The notes under the pieces were generated by a model, which saw nothing but the letters and a program-made list of their open reading frames with translations, was not told where the DNA came from and ran no database searches. Of a DNA stretch of 64,000 nucleotides, positions 36,580 through 47,294 are shown one piece after another (position 1 is the first letter of the stretch; each line of letters starts with the position of its first letter). Source of the DNA: Monilinia fructicola (lineage: Eukaryota; Ascomycota; Leotiomycetes; Helotiales; Sclerotiniaceae); the NCBI GenBank assembly GCA_008692225.1, contig VICG01000006.1:2315001-2379000 (forward strand). The letters run 5' to 3'. Position numbers and translations under genes: made by a program.

Positions 36580-38344
36580 TGCGAGGGGAATGCGGAACCT
36601 GATACGAAAGGTTCTTTCCTATTACGTTTACGTTACGTTACCAGTTTGCCTGTTTATTCAACATTTGATCTGTAGGAGGAAATTGGACGGCGCAGGCTGA
36701 GGTTTTCGGATGGTGAGAGAAGATGATGTAGGCGATTTGGGGTGGATAGAAGGCTGGGAAGGTTACGGATTGATCGCGCGGTAATGATGTGGAAATTTTG
36801 GGGATCTAGATGGAGAGGATGTTGGGCCGATTTTGAGGGCGAGGAGATGTGGGTGGTTTGGTTTGGTTTGGTTTGGTTTGGTTTGGTGGGTGCTTGTGGT
36901 GAAGCTGGGGTTGATCGAGGGCGGGCAGGCAGGCAGGCAGGCACAATTTCCGAAAGAAAATGTCCAGCCAGCGGGGGGTTGCACCGGAGTCGGGTTTTAT
37001 TGGTGTGGTAAGGGGATGGATGTGGGATGCGGAGACGGATAAGGAGGGGAGTTTAGGGGGTGCTGGGAAGATGGGAGGGTGGGATGGACGACTTGGTGCT
37101 CTTTCGATTGGTCTCTCTACGTCTGAGGTTTGAGGGGGTGGGGCCGTACGGGGTGTGGATGTTGGTGGGTATGCGGGACGGGTACAAGTCGAAGGGATAC
37201 GAGATGCTTCGACTCCTGAACGGGAGGTTTCATGGGAGTTTCAACGGGAGGCTCAACCGGAGGCTCGGCAGGTGATTTCAACCGGGAAGTTCGGCAGGAA
37301 GCCCAGCAGGAAGTATCTCCCATGCCAAATCACTCTCCCCCAAAAGACGGAAATAAAGGCAAAGACTGCCATGATAGGTTGCGGACAGGCGGTCGAAATA
37401 TACATGGATAAATTCCTAGGCTTCTTGTGTTGCGATCGTGATGTTGGGCGGGGTGGGCTTGGTCGGGTTTCGAGGGTGGATGCTGTGATGCTGTGGATGG
37501 AGAAGGCTCTGAAGGGGGAGGTATAATGATGGAGGAGGTTTGAGGGTTCGGTTTGGGTATGAGTTTGGGTATAGGGTTTAATGACTGACTATCGTGATGA
37601 ACAGCGCAGGGATGATAATGATGGTGATGATGATGATGATGAAAAACATGACGATACGAATACTTCTACGTCGGACAGGGGCTTAGAGTCGGGGAGGAAA
37701 ATGGGGGCGGGGGTGGGGGGTGAGAGGCGGAGGCGGAGGTGGAGGTGGAGATGGAGATGGAGGTTCAGATGGATACAGAGACAGAGGTGATAATAATGTT
37801 AATATCGCGACATGAAAATGGCCGGTTTCATGTGCAAAGGTGAGAGATAGAGGTAGAGCGGGACATTGAGAGATGGAATGGATGGGAGAGGAGAGAAGGG
37901 GCCTTACCTGGGATGAAAAATAGCTGGCTCTCATGGGCATCCATCCATCCATCACCTTTGGAATTTTTTGATTGTTGATTTGCATGTCGATTCGATGTAC
38001 ATGCAGACGCAAGTATCTGTGGATGGGGATGGAGAGTTGGTGAGGTGTGGATGGCGCTGATGGTGATTGGGATGGGATTGGGATGGCTTGCAAAAGATCA
38101 CTTGATTGTAATTGATGATGGATAGATGGGATGAAATGGATGGTGGTATCATCCGACGTGTTAGTTAATGAATGCTGCTAGGTTGGGTTGGTAGGTTGGT
38201 AGGTAGGTAGGTAAGTAGGTAAGTAGGTAGATGGCATATATGAATATCATTACTTATATACGTACGATCAACATGTCGATCTTCTTTGGAAAAAGCTTTC
38301 CTGATAATGTTTTTGACAGTGTGATAATGTTTTGGGGATGGGCG
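36580..38344. other. Unresolved GC-rich and repeat-bearing region
   Basis: The minus strand shows a Pro-rich coding-like repeat PAEPPVEPPVETPMKPPV (about 37200-37280) and a block with SRIPTNIHTPYGPTPS (about 37130-37190), but stops intervene and no start is clear. Simple repeats are GGTTT units at 36855-36887, GGCA units at 36926-36942, GATGAT at 37616-37642, GGAGGC/GGAGAT at 37724-37770 and TAGG units at 38190-38232. It may be an upstream part of the gene ending at 36157. Confidence 0.3.
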
Positions 38345-38556
38345 GAGGAGAGGGGGAGAGGGGGGAGAGGGGAGAGGGAGAGAGGGAGAGAGGGAGAGAG
38401 GGAGAGAGGGAGAGGAGGGAGCGAGGGAGAGAGGAGAGAGGGAGAGAGGGAGAGAGGAAGAGAGGGAGAGAGGGAGAGGGAGAGAGAGGAGGGAGAGGGA
38501 GAGAGGGGAGAGAGGGGAGAGAGAGGGAGGGGAGAGAGAGAGAGAGGGGGAAGAAA
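38345..38556. repeat. Polypurine microsatellite (GAGAGGGA)n
   Basis: About 210 bases contain only G and A on the plus strand in GAGAGGGA-type units. The long frames on both strands here (Arg-Glu-Gly and Leu-Ser-Pro) are artefacts. Such homopurine tracts can form triplex DNA, which is general knowledge and not shown here. Confidence 0.95.
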
Positions 38557-39186
38557 TAAGGATAAGTGCTTTGATGGGGTATCAAATATCAAAGAATAAT
38601 GATAAATAGCTAGGTACTTGTAATCTTATAATGAAAAAGGAGAGGGAATTTTTGATGTTGATTCATTGGTTGGGTGATTGGTTCATCCCATATATTTATT
38701 TCCTCCTTCTTACCTCCCTACCTCCTCATCTATCCCGTCGTTCAACCAACTACCCAGGTACTCATCTCACGGTGAATAGATGACCTTGAGCTTGAGATGT
38801 ATTTGAATCTTGTGGTTGTTATCCATGGAATGGATTGGATTGGATTGGAGTTTTGGGGAGGGGGTCCGCAGGGGATGGATGAATGGATGGTATAGCATAC
38901 CTTGGGTATTTAGCTACGATGTAATATGATGTGATATAATATGATATAATAGCATGCTACACATAACAGCAGTATCACAATCAAAAACAACGTTGACGTC
39001 CACGGGTATGCAGATCAATATTCAACTATCAATCTGATGATGCTCCCTCATATCTTACATGAACCCCAGATAAACCGCCTATTCGCACTCGGTAGGGCAA
39101 GCTAATTAGCCAGGTACTACCGTCAGCCAGATAAACTGAAGCAAGCTAGGGCTTCTTTCTTTTTCCTCTCCTCTCCTAATATCACC
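38557..39186. other. Region 3' of the DCC1 fragment, no gene recognised
   Basis: AT-leaning DNA with TGGAT units near 38830 and TATAATATGA units near 38935. The C-terminal part expected for DCC1 is not found here or further on. Confidence 0.4.
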
Positions 39187-39981
39187 TCACCTCACCTTCG
39201 CACAAACACAAACAACTCCCCTAACTTCTCCCCCCTCCTCCCTCCCTCCCCTCCCAAACCTCTCCCGCCACCTCGCCCCCCTCCCCAACCCCCTCCCCTC
39301 ACTCTGCTCACCCCCCTCCCCCTCCCCCTCCCTCCTCTCCACCAACTCAATCGTCTCCCCTATCGTCGCGATCCGACTGATGATTACGGATGATTCGCCA
39401 GCTGCAGCTTCAGCGCTGGGATCCAGGATCCCGTCCTGGTCACGCGGCTCAAGCACCATGAGCGGATTCGACGTGTTTTTTCTGTCGGAGCGCGTAGGTT
39501 TTTCCCGTCGAGGTCGTTAGGTGGGCGTGGTGGGGTGGGGTGGGGCGCTGGTTATTTGGAGACTGGGGGGAGGGTTAGTGGAGGGTTGGTGGGGGGTTGG
39601 GAGGGGGTTCAATTTTTTTGTTTTTTTGGGGAAGGGGGGGAGGAAGGAAGAGGAAGGGAAGAGGGAAGGGAAGAGGAAGGGAAGAAGGATTGGAGGCATT
39701 TGGGTTTGGATTGGATATGGATTTGGATTTGATTTGATTGGATTGGATTGATTTGGATTTGGATTTGGATGGAAGGGGTTGGGGAATAGGTGGTGGTAAT
39801 AATAAGCTTATGGTGGGGGAGGGGGAAAAGGGGGCTTACGTGGGTGGATTGTGGGATTCTAGAAGGGTGAGGAGGTCGGGGGGTAATTCGAGGAGTTTGA
39901 AGGGTTGTTGGGGTGGGTGGATGAGAAGGGGATTGAGAGGGAGTCTGGGATTGAGGTGGTGGGTATTGATTGGGTTGTCAT
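39187..39981 (-). CDS. DCC1: DCC1-like sister chromatid cohesion protein, 5' part only
   Basis: DCC1 is a subunit of the Ctf18 alternative clamp loader (RFC) that loads PCNA for cohesion. Start ATG is at 39981 (MTTQSIPTTSIPDS). After one frame shift exon 1 reads FKLLELPPDLLTLLESHNPP, the DCC1 opening motif. An intron of 277 nt (39563-39839) separates exon 2, beginning TLQITSAPP. After one missing base it reads GKTYALRQKNTSNPLMVLEP and SVIISRIATIGETIELV, again DCC1-like. From about 39340 the frame becomes Gly/Arg/Glu low complexity and stops at 39187; AAG-GTGAGG near 39195 could be an intron donor. Family members are about 350-450 residues, but only some 180 are seen, and the winged-helix C-terminus is missing. 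Truncation, a long repeat-filled intron, or misassembly are possible. Confidence 0.6.
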
Positions 39982-40273
39982 CTTGGGGGGGATGTGTGTG
40001 TGTGTTTTGAGGGTTTTTCTCGTTTCTTTTTCTTCCTCTTTTCTTTTCTTCCTTTCCTTTTGATTTCGGGTTGAGGTGTGTGTGTGGATGGTTGGGTTGC
40101 GGATTAAAAAGGTTATCGATCTAGATAGACAGAGATATGATGAAGTTTATGTTAAGGAAGGGAGGATGGTGATGGCGATGGTGATGGGATTTTAGTAAGG
40201 GTCTGAAGTTGCTATCGTGGATGTAATCTATATTGATAGAGAAATAGAAAAGATAGATAGATACCTACTTAGG

Positions 40274-40310
<37 letters not shown>

Positions 40311-40399
40311 TCTAGTTATTACACTGACTGACCTATATAGATGGTCCTCGTAAATTATTTATTCGTATCTTTATTGTCCACGGGTTTTGCAGGTATGTA
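39982..40399. other. Promoter side of DCC1, AGAT microsatellite
   Basis: DNA upstream of the DCC1 start. It has a (TG)n run at 39994-40004 and an (AGAT)n microsatellite at 40262-40310. No gene is seen. Confidence 0.4.
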
Positions 40400-40925
40400 G
40401 GTCGGATGAACGTCCATCTGAGTTTATATGGATCTATAAAGCGTCTCTTAAAAAAAAGGTCAACTGCAAACGTTACACACGTTCACCCAACGTTTAATCG
40501 AATTCATAATTTTTTTAATAAAATATTAAACGTTTTCTAAACGTTTAGAAATTAAATATATTTAAAAATATTTTAATGATATATATTTATATTATATTAA
40601 AAATTAATAAATAAATAATAAATATATAAAAATAAATTTAAATATATATTAATTAATATAGCTTTATTAAAAGATAAATTATTCAATAAAAAACTAATGA
40701 AATTATATATATATATATATATATATATCTAAACGTTTTGAAAACGTTTAGAAAACCGTTTAGAATTTAATTTAAAAAATTAATAGTTTATTAATAATTA
40801 AGGTTTATATAATTTTTTTTTATAAATTTTTATAAATTTTATACAAATTTATGATTTTTGCTTTTACTAGTCCACCTAACGTTTTTTACGAGTCTATATA
40901 AGCTTAGATGAACGTTTATTCGACC
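40400..40925. mobile_element. MITE-like element with imperfect terminal inverted repeats
   Basis: The left end (GGTCGGATGAACGTCCATCT onward, about 50 bases) is matched in reverse complement by the right end (GGTCGAATAAACGTTCATCT). Differences are mostly transitions. The core is AT-rich and itself contains an inverted pair around AAACGTTT. There is no coding capacity; about 526 bases. Confidence 0.55.
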
Positions 40926-41263
40926 TATTAACTCGGTTTTGTTTTATAGAATAAGATAATATATAATAGTAATAATTTATAATCAATTTAATCCTATATA
41001 TAGCTAAGCTATTAAAGACTATATAATACGCCTATTGATTAATTAATTATATAAAATAATAAAGAACCTTTCTAATATAAAATAAAAACTACTTATTTAT
41101 ATTTTTTTTATATAAAACTTCTTTTTAAAAGCTTTTTTTAAAAAAGATTTTTAATATATATTCTTTAATGTTTTAAACTATATAATAGTTTATATTCTAA
41201 ATCTTTTAAATACTCTAGAATTATTATCCTATTCTTCTTTTTTATAATTTTTTACTTATTTTA

Positions 41264-41578
<315 letters not shown>

Positions 41579-41669
41579 TTAAAGAAAGAAATTATTTTTA
41601 AAATCCTTTACTATTATATATTTATTTTCTATTTTTCTTTTTTATCTTATTTATCTTATATATATAAGA

Positions 41670-41825
41670 AGGTGCTATAAGGGAGTGGGAGCCTAAGGCA
41701 TTCATCGAGCTAAGGGCTATATATATAGCTTCTTCCTTATAGTTAGCTCTTTTTTTCTCTTTATAGTTTATAATCTTTATAAAGCTATTCAATGCCCTAT
41801 AGTTCCGCTCCGCTTTACTTTATAA
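41670..41825 (+). repeat. Dispersed repeat, copy C
   Basis: It reads GTGCTATAAGGGAGTGGGAG and continues to ATGCCCTATAGTTCCGCTCC. It matches copies A (16855) and B (17774). It keeps more G and C than copy B, so it has suffered less transition mutation. Confidence 0.75.
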
Positions 41826-41827
41826 CA

Positions 41828-41985
41828 ATATATTCTATTTATTCTATTTATTTGTTTTATTATTTATTATTTATTATTATTTATTATTTATTATTTATTA
41901 TTTATTATTTATTATTTTATTATTTATTATTTATTATTTATTATTTATTATTTATTATTTATTATTTATTATTTATTACTTCGAA
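41828..41985. repeat. (ATTATTT)n 7-bp microsatellite
   Basis: About 150 bases of TTATTAT/TATTATT units with 7-base period, directly before the left end of the TIR element at 41993. The complementary array lies at 44044-44216. Confidence 0.92.
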
Positions 41986-41992
41986 AAAAAAT

Positions 41993-43405
41993 ACTTAGCG
42001 TTGTTTTAGGTCGATACCGGGCTAAAAATTAATTGAAAAACGAAATATATATTTTTATATATTTGATCTTTAAAAAATTATAATAAATTAACGAATGAAT
42101 TGAATATAATTAAAGAATACTTTAAAATATTAAAAAGTTAAGAAAATATTTAATAAACGTTTTAAATTATTTAATATTAATATTATTCTCTATATATTAA
42201 AAAGAATTTTAAAAAAGTATATTATTTCATTTTACTTTATATTTGTCACGATCACATACTAGAGCGAATTAATAGAAGGTTAATTAACTAGAATAAGAAA
42301 GCTAAGGAGGGAAGAGATCTCTAAGGGACCTAGAGATCTCTTATATGTACAGTATCGCTTAGCGTGATGAGATATCACGTGCTTTAAGCACGTGATATTC
42401 GTTACAATATATTATTTTATTTATTTATTTATATTTAAAAACTTTAATAAATTAGACTTAATTATTAATTATATAAAAACTAAAAATTATATTTAATAGA
42501 GTATTTAATTCTTTAATATAAAGTATTTTAATTTAGTTTTATTTATTATTATTATTATTAGATTTCAAGTTAAAAAGCTTTTTAAAAATAAAGTAAAGAA
42601 AGTATAATAAATCTTTATTATATATAATAATAAAAGCATTATATAATTTATAAATCTTAAAATAGAAATTATTACTATATATAATCTTTTAATAGAATAT
42701 ATTATATATACAATATTTAAGTTAAAAGATACATTATAGATATAGTTTAAGTAAAAAATTTATAATATAAATTTATAAAATATTTCTATAATAAAATATT
42801 ACTATTTAAACTAATTATAAAATCGATTTTCCTTACGTATTATTTTATATATATAATAAAAAATAAGATGAATATAATATATCTCCACTTATAAATTATA
42901 TATATTTAAGAAATTTTTATTCGAACAATAAATAATATAATACTTTTTTATTATTATATATAATTAAAAATTTATTATATTTACTTTCCTTCTTTATTTT
43001 AAAAAGCTTTTTTTAATCTAATAATAGTAAATAAAACTAAATTAAAATTAAATCGATATATTATATAGAATTAAATTCTTTATTAAATATTACTTTTTAT
43101 TTTAATTATTATTATTATTATTATAATTAAATTAGATTTATTAAAGGTTAAAATTTAAAATAATATAAAAAGTATATTTTTTAAACTTTCTTTTATATAT
43201 TATAAAACTTTAATTTTCAAAAATTAAATATATAAAATATTAATCTTTTAAATTTTTAATAGTTTAAAAGTTTTGTTTAAAAAATTTAAAAAAATTTAAG
43301 ATCGATTTATTGATTTATATTATAAATTGTTAAAGAGATTTGATATATATTTCGTTTTCGATTGATTGATTTTTAGCCCGGCATTGACCTAAAACAACGC
43401 CAAGT
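41993..43405. mobile_element. Degenerate DNA transposon-like element with TIRs of about 60 bp
   Basis: The left terminus ACTTAGCGTTGTTTTAGGTC, then CCGGGCTAAAAATTAATTG, is matched in reverse complement by the right terminus ACTTGGCGTTGTTTTAGGTC, then CCGGGCTAAAAATCAATC. The mismatches are G-A and C-T. The 1.4-kb interior is AT-rich with no frame left, so any transposase is unreadable. An LTR-like insertion sits inside at 42244-42406. Confidence 0.7.
42244..42406. mobile_element. Solo-LTR-like insertion with long perfect palindrome
   Basis: The 163-base segment starts TGTCACGATCACATACTAGA and ends ATATTCGTTACA, so it has the TG...CA ends of an LTR. Flanks ATATT and ATATA could be an imperfect target duplication. 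Its composition is far less AT-rich than its surroundings. It contains GAGATCTCT/AGAGATCTC arms and a 27-base perfect palindrome at 42372-42398 (arms ATATCACGTGCTT). Alternatively it is a small foldback element. Confidence 0.5.
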
Positions 43406-43417
43406 AGGCCTATATAA

Positions 43418-44040
43418 AATAGCCGGAATGGAATGGCCGAAATAAAATAGGCCGAAACGGTTAATCACTTTCGAAATGGCCGAAATAGTCGGAATAACTA
43501 AGCTCTAGAGGTTAGAATAAAAAGTCGACCTTAGAAAGTTAAGGCTTTTTGCTTACTAATATTCGATTAATTAGAATTTTCGTTGTTTATTTATAATAAC
43601 CAACTATAAGAGATCTTAAAGATTTAAGTTTTATATTTTTATATTTTTAAACTTTCTATAGTATAAGTATAATAATTATATAATACTATATTTTAATAAA
43701 TTAAGATTCTTTAAATTTATTAAGTTTTATAGGTTTTCTTTTAATAATATTATTTAAAAGTACTTAGTATATATTAAATGGATTCGAAGAATCTTAGTTC
43801 ATCAATTTGTTATGTTATGTGATTATTATACTTGTACTATAGGAGGTTCAAAAATGCAAAAACACATAAACCTTAAATCTCAAAGCTCTCTTGTGATTGA
43901 TTATAAGTATTCCGCGAAAAATTTAATTGGTCGAACATTAGTAAGCAAAAACCTTAATTTTTAATGCCGACTTTCCGTTCTGCCTTCGGAGCTTAATTAT
44001 TCCGGCCGTTCCATTCCGGCCATTCCATTCCGGCTATTTC
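43418..44040. mobile_element. TIR element with GGAATGG-rich ends
   Basis: The left end AATAGCCGGAATGGAATGGC and the right end GGCCATTCCATTCCGGCTAT are inverted repeats. The similarity continues for over 100 bases on each side to GCTTTTTGCTTACTAATATT at the left and its complement near 43940 at the right. A core of about 330 bases is AT-rich, with a more complex stretch at 43790-43925. It starts 12 bases after the previous TIR element. No coding capacity is seen. Confidence 0.65.
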
Positions 44041-44043
44041 AAA

Positions 44044-44216
44044 TCAAATAATAAATAATAAATAATAAATAATAATATAATAATAAATAAATAATAAATA
44101 ATAAATAATAAATAATAATAAATAATAATAAATAAATAATAATAATATAATAAATAAATAAATAATAAATAATAAATAATAAATAATAAATAATAAATAA
44201 TAAATAATAAATAATA
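44044..44216. repeat. (AATAATA)n 7-bp microsatellite
   Basis: About 170 bases of AATAATA/AATAAAT units, starting at the right end of the TIR element. It is the complement of the array at 41828-41985. Confidence 0.92.
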
Positions 44217-44620
44217 AAAGGTATATTATTATAATTATAAGAAAAGCTAAGTATAATTTATATATAATTAAGAATATATTAAGAAATTTATAAAACTATA
44301 AAGCTTTTTTATAAAATTAAAATTTTAAATTAAATAAAAAAAAAGTAAAAAATAAAATAAATAAAATAAGAAGAATAATATAAAAAGTAAAAAATATTTA
44401 AAAGAATAGTATTAGAAATATATTAAAAAAGATAAAAAGAGATATAAAAATAAAAAGAGATATAAAAATATAATATAATATTATTAATATATTTAATATA
44501 GAATATAATTAAATAAGATATATATTTATTATATAAAAGTAATTATATTAGAATTAAGAAAGTAGAAAATAAATATATAATAGTAAAGGATTTTAAAAAT
44601 AATTTCTTTTTTTTCTTTAA

Positions 44621-44732
<112 letters not shown>

Positions 44733-44734
44733 AT

Positions 44735-44891
44735 ACTAGCACTCGCGGAAAATAAATTTTTAGATTATGGATTCGTAGAATTTCATTAGCCTCGAACGAA
44801 GTGAGGATTGGGGGTTTGGGGGCTAGCCCTCATTAAGTAATAAAATTCGAAGAATCCATAGTCTGAAAATTTATTTTCCGCGAGTGCTAGT
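44735..44891 (+). mobile_element. Palindromic MITE-like element, copy 2
   Basis: This is a 157-base element with near-perfect inverted ends of about 40 bases: ACTAGCACTCGCGGAAAATA at the left and TATTTTCCGCGAGTGCTAGT-like at the right. The core is GCCTCGAACGAAGTGAGGAT then GGGGGTTTGGGGGCTAGC. It is better preserved than copy 1, of which it is the reverse complement. Confidence 0.78.
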
Positions 44892-45190
44892 ATTTAAATC
44901 TTATAGTATAATATTTATAGGTTTTTTGTAATTAATTTTATTTATTAATATTTAATTCTTTTAATAATATATAAGATATAGAGATATAAATAATATAAAG
45001 AGCTCGATTATTAAATAAATATAATTTAATACTTTTTTAAGAAATTAATTCGAATATACTCTAAATATACTTAAACGTATATTAGTTTTTAATATATCTA
45101 ATATGTCTAATATATCTAATATATCTAATATATCTAATGTGTCTAATATGTTTAATATATCTAACACTTCTAACATTTCTTTCTTTAGCT

Positions 45191-47294
45191 TAATATTGTT
45201 AAAAATCGATCTAAACGCACCCTACGTCGTACAAATATCGACATCATCTAACCTTAATTGATCACCCGTTCCACCAACTCAATGACATCTTGCAGGATCA
45301 AAAATGAAGATGGCGGGGTAGTTGTACATGTATTGATTAGTTCTGAGTGTTGATTATCTCATCTCATCTCGTACATGTTTTTTTTTTTCTCCCTCTCCTG
45401 GTAGTTCCTTGTTGCGTCGGAACTTTTTCGTGTTTATGGTTCTGGAATGAATTTGCATGCAGAGCCAATCAACGCGTGTGGAAAAATCGAGGGGCTGGAC
45501 GCGATTGAAGTGCACTCACTCACTGTACGCTGTACGCTGTATAGTAAGTGGAAGGTTGAGAGAACGGTTGGGTGGAATATGGGGATTTGGATACTTGTAC
45601 GGAGTAGGATGTGACGGATGTAAGGGACGTCTATGGATGATGTTGAAATTCTGTTTATACGGAGGAAGTAGAGCATTGTTTAGAATAATGGATGTTGCAA
45701 CGTCATCCATATAATAAGGATGGATGTATTGATAGCCCTGGAGAAAGATGGAATGAGATGAAAACTTATTCTTAGACATGATAAGTAGAGGGTAGAGAGT
45801 AGAGAGTAGAGAGTATCCATGCCGCCGGGGATGTATTGTATATACGGAGTGCTAGGTACTTCATATAGTATGGATGGATATTTATAAGTATCATATTATT
45901 CTATATTAAGTGTGCTCGAGTAGTAAATATATTGGTCACCTCTAAGGTTGTTTGATATATATTATATATATAGTCCGCGTAGCTTGGCTATAGTTAGATT
46001 AAATCGATTAAAAATTTACTACTATATATTATATAATTATACATATTATATATATTATATATATCACACTATTAAACCCTTTAATTACTTCCAAGTAGCA
46101 GACTCGGAATATAATAACTTTAATACTATCCATCCATGGATTATGGATTACGGAGTAGACAAGTCAGATCTTACAACGTAGATCCACTGAAATTATATGT
46201 TTGAAGTTGTTGTGTTGTACATACATATTGTAATGCGCCAGCCATCATTATCGTTCTTTTCGACGAGCGTTCAATGGAGCAGGCAAATTAGTCAAGGAGG
46301 GATGAAGTTAAAGTAGATTGTGAAAGGAAGGAAAAGGAAAGGGAAAAGAAAAAGGACGAGAGAATGAATGAATAGATCCATGGATATCCTCCTTATATAG
46401 GTTTTTAGATTCAAGAATAAAAGTGATAGATATCAATGATCTAATTCATTCAATAAGAGTAAAAGAGTAGAAGAGTAAAAGAGCAAAAGATTAAATTATC
46501 TTTTCTTCTTCGCTGCTCTTCTCTGCTCTGCTCTCTACTTTACGCCGCCTTCTTAATTCTTTTCCTCTATTGCTCCGCCTTGTTGTTCCAGTTATCACGA
46601 GTATTACGAAAGAGAGTTCTATAGAACTCCAGCCATCATCAACTCGACATTCAATATCCACCACCAGCACCAACCTACCGAGTTGACTTACCTACAGAAT
46701 CCAGATATCTCTCATACCAATACTACTACCACTACGACCACCACCACCACAACCACCACCACCTCCTCCTCCACCAAATCGGGCTCAACAAATGCAATAA
46801 CAACCAGCTGGAGATCATACATCATACATCATACATCATACATCACACATCACATCACACATCACCCATCACCCATCACCCATCACCCATCATACCTACC
46901 TCCGACACACGACTTACGACTTCCGACCTACGACCTACAAACAAATAATCGATCTTCTCTTTGTTTTTCTTTCCATCTCTCTTTGCCCAACAAAAACATC
47001 ATCATCAACGTCATCATCATCATCATTACGAGCTTGAACTTTTCAACCAACAAAGAGTGACTTGATAGATATCAAGATATCAAGATATTGATTGATTGAT
47101 TGATTGACCGACAGACTAACTGACCAACTGACCAACTGACCAACTGACTGTCTGTCCCTACTTTTTATTATTTCGTTCGCTATGAAGTTGACCCATTAAG
47201 AATTTCCCCCCTCTCCCAATTCTGGTTTAGACCTTCCACAGAAACCCAATCCGAGGTCAATCTTTCTCAACAACTTCTCGACTTTTCTTACACA
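45191..47294. other. Intergenic and leader region of the RhoGEF gene
   Basis: From 45191 to about 46480 no gene is recognised; TACGGAGTA motifs occur at 45598 and 46149. From about 46680 repeats of ACC (46722-46770), ATCACCC-type (46820-46890), GATT (47087-47106) and AACTGACC (47118-47145) precede the RhoGEF start codon and probably form a long 5' leader and promoter. Confidence 0.45.

Noticed and set aside
38231..38599. Long frames rich in Arg-Glu-Gly (+) and Leu-Ser-Pro (-)
   Set aside because: They are produced by the homopurine microsatellite; no start context or conserved segment.
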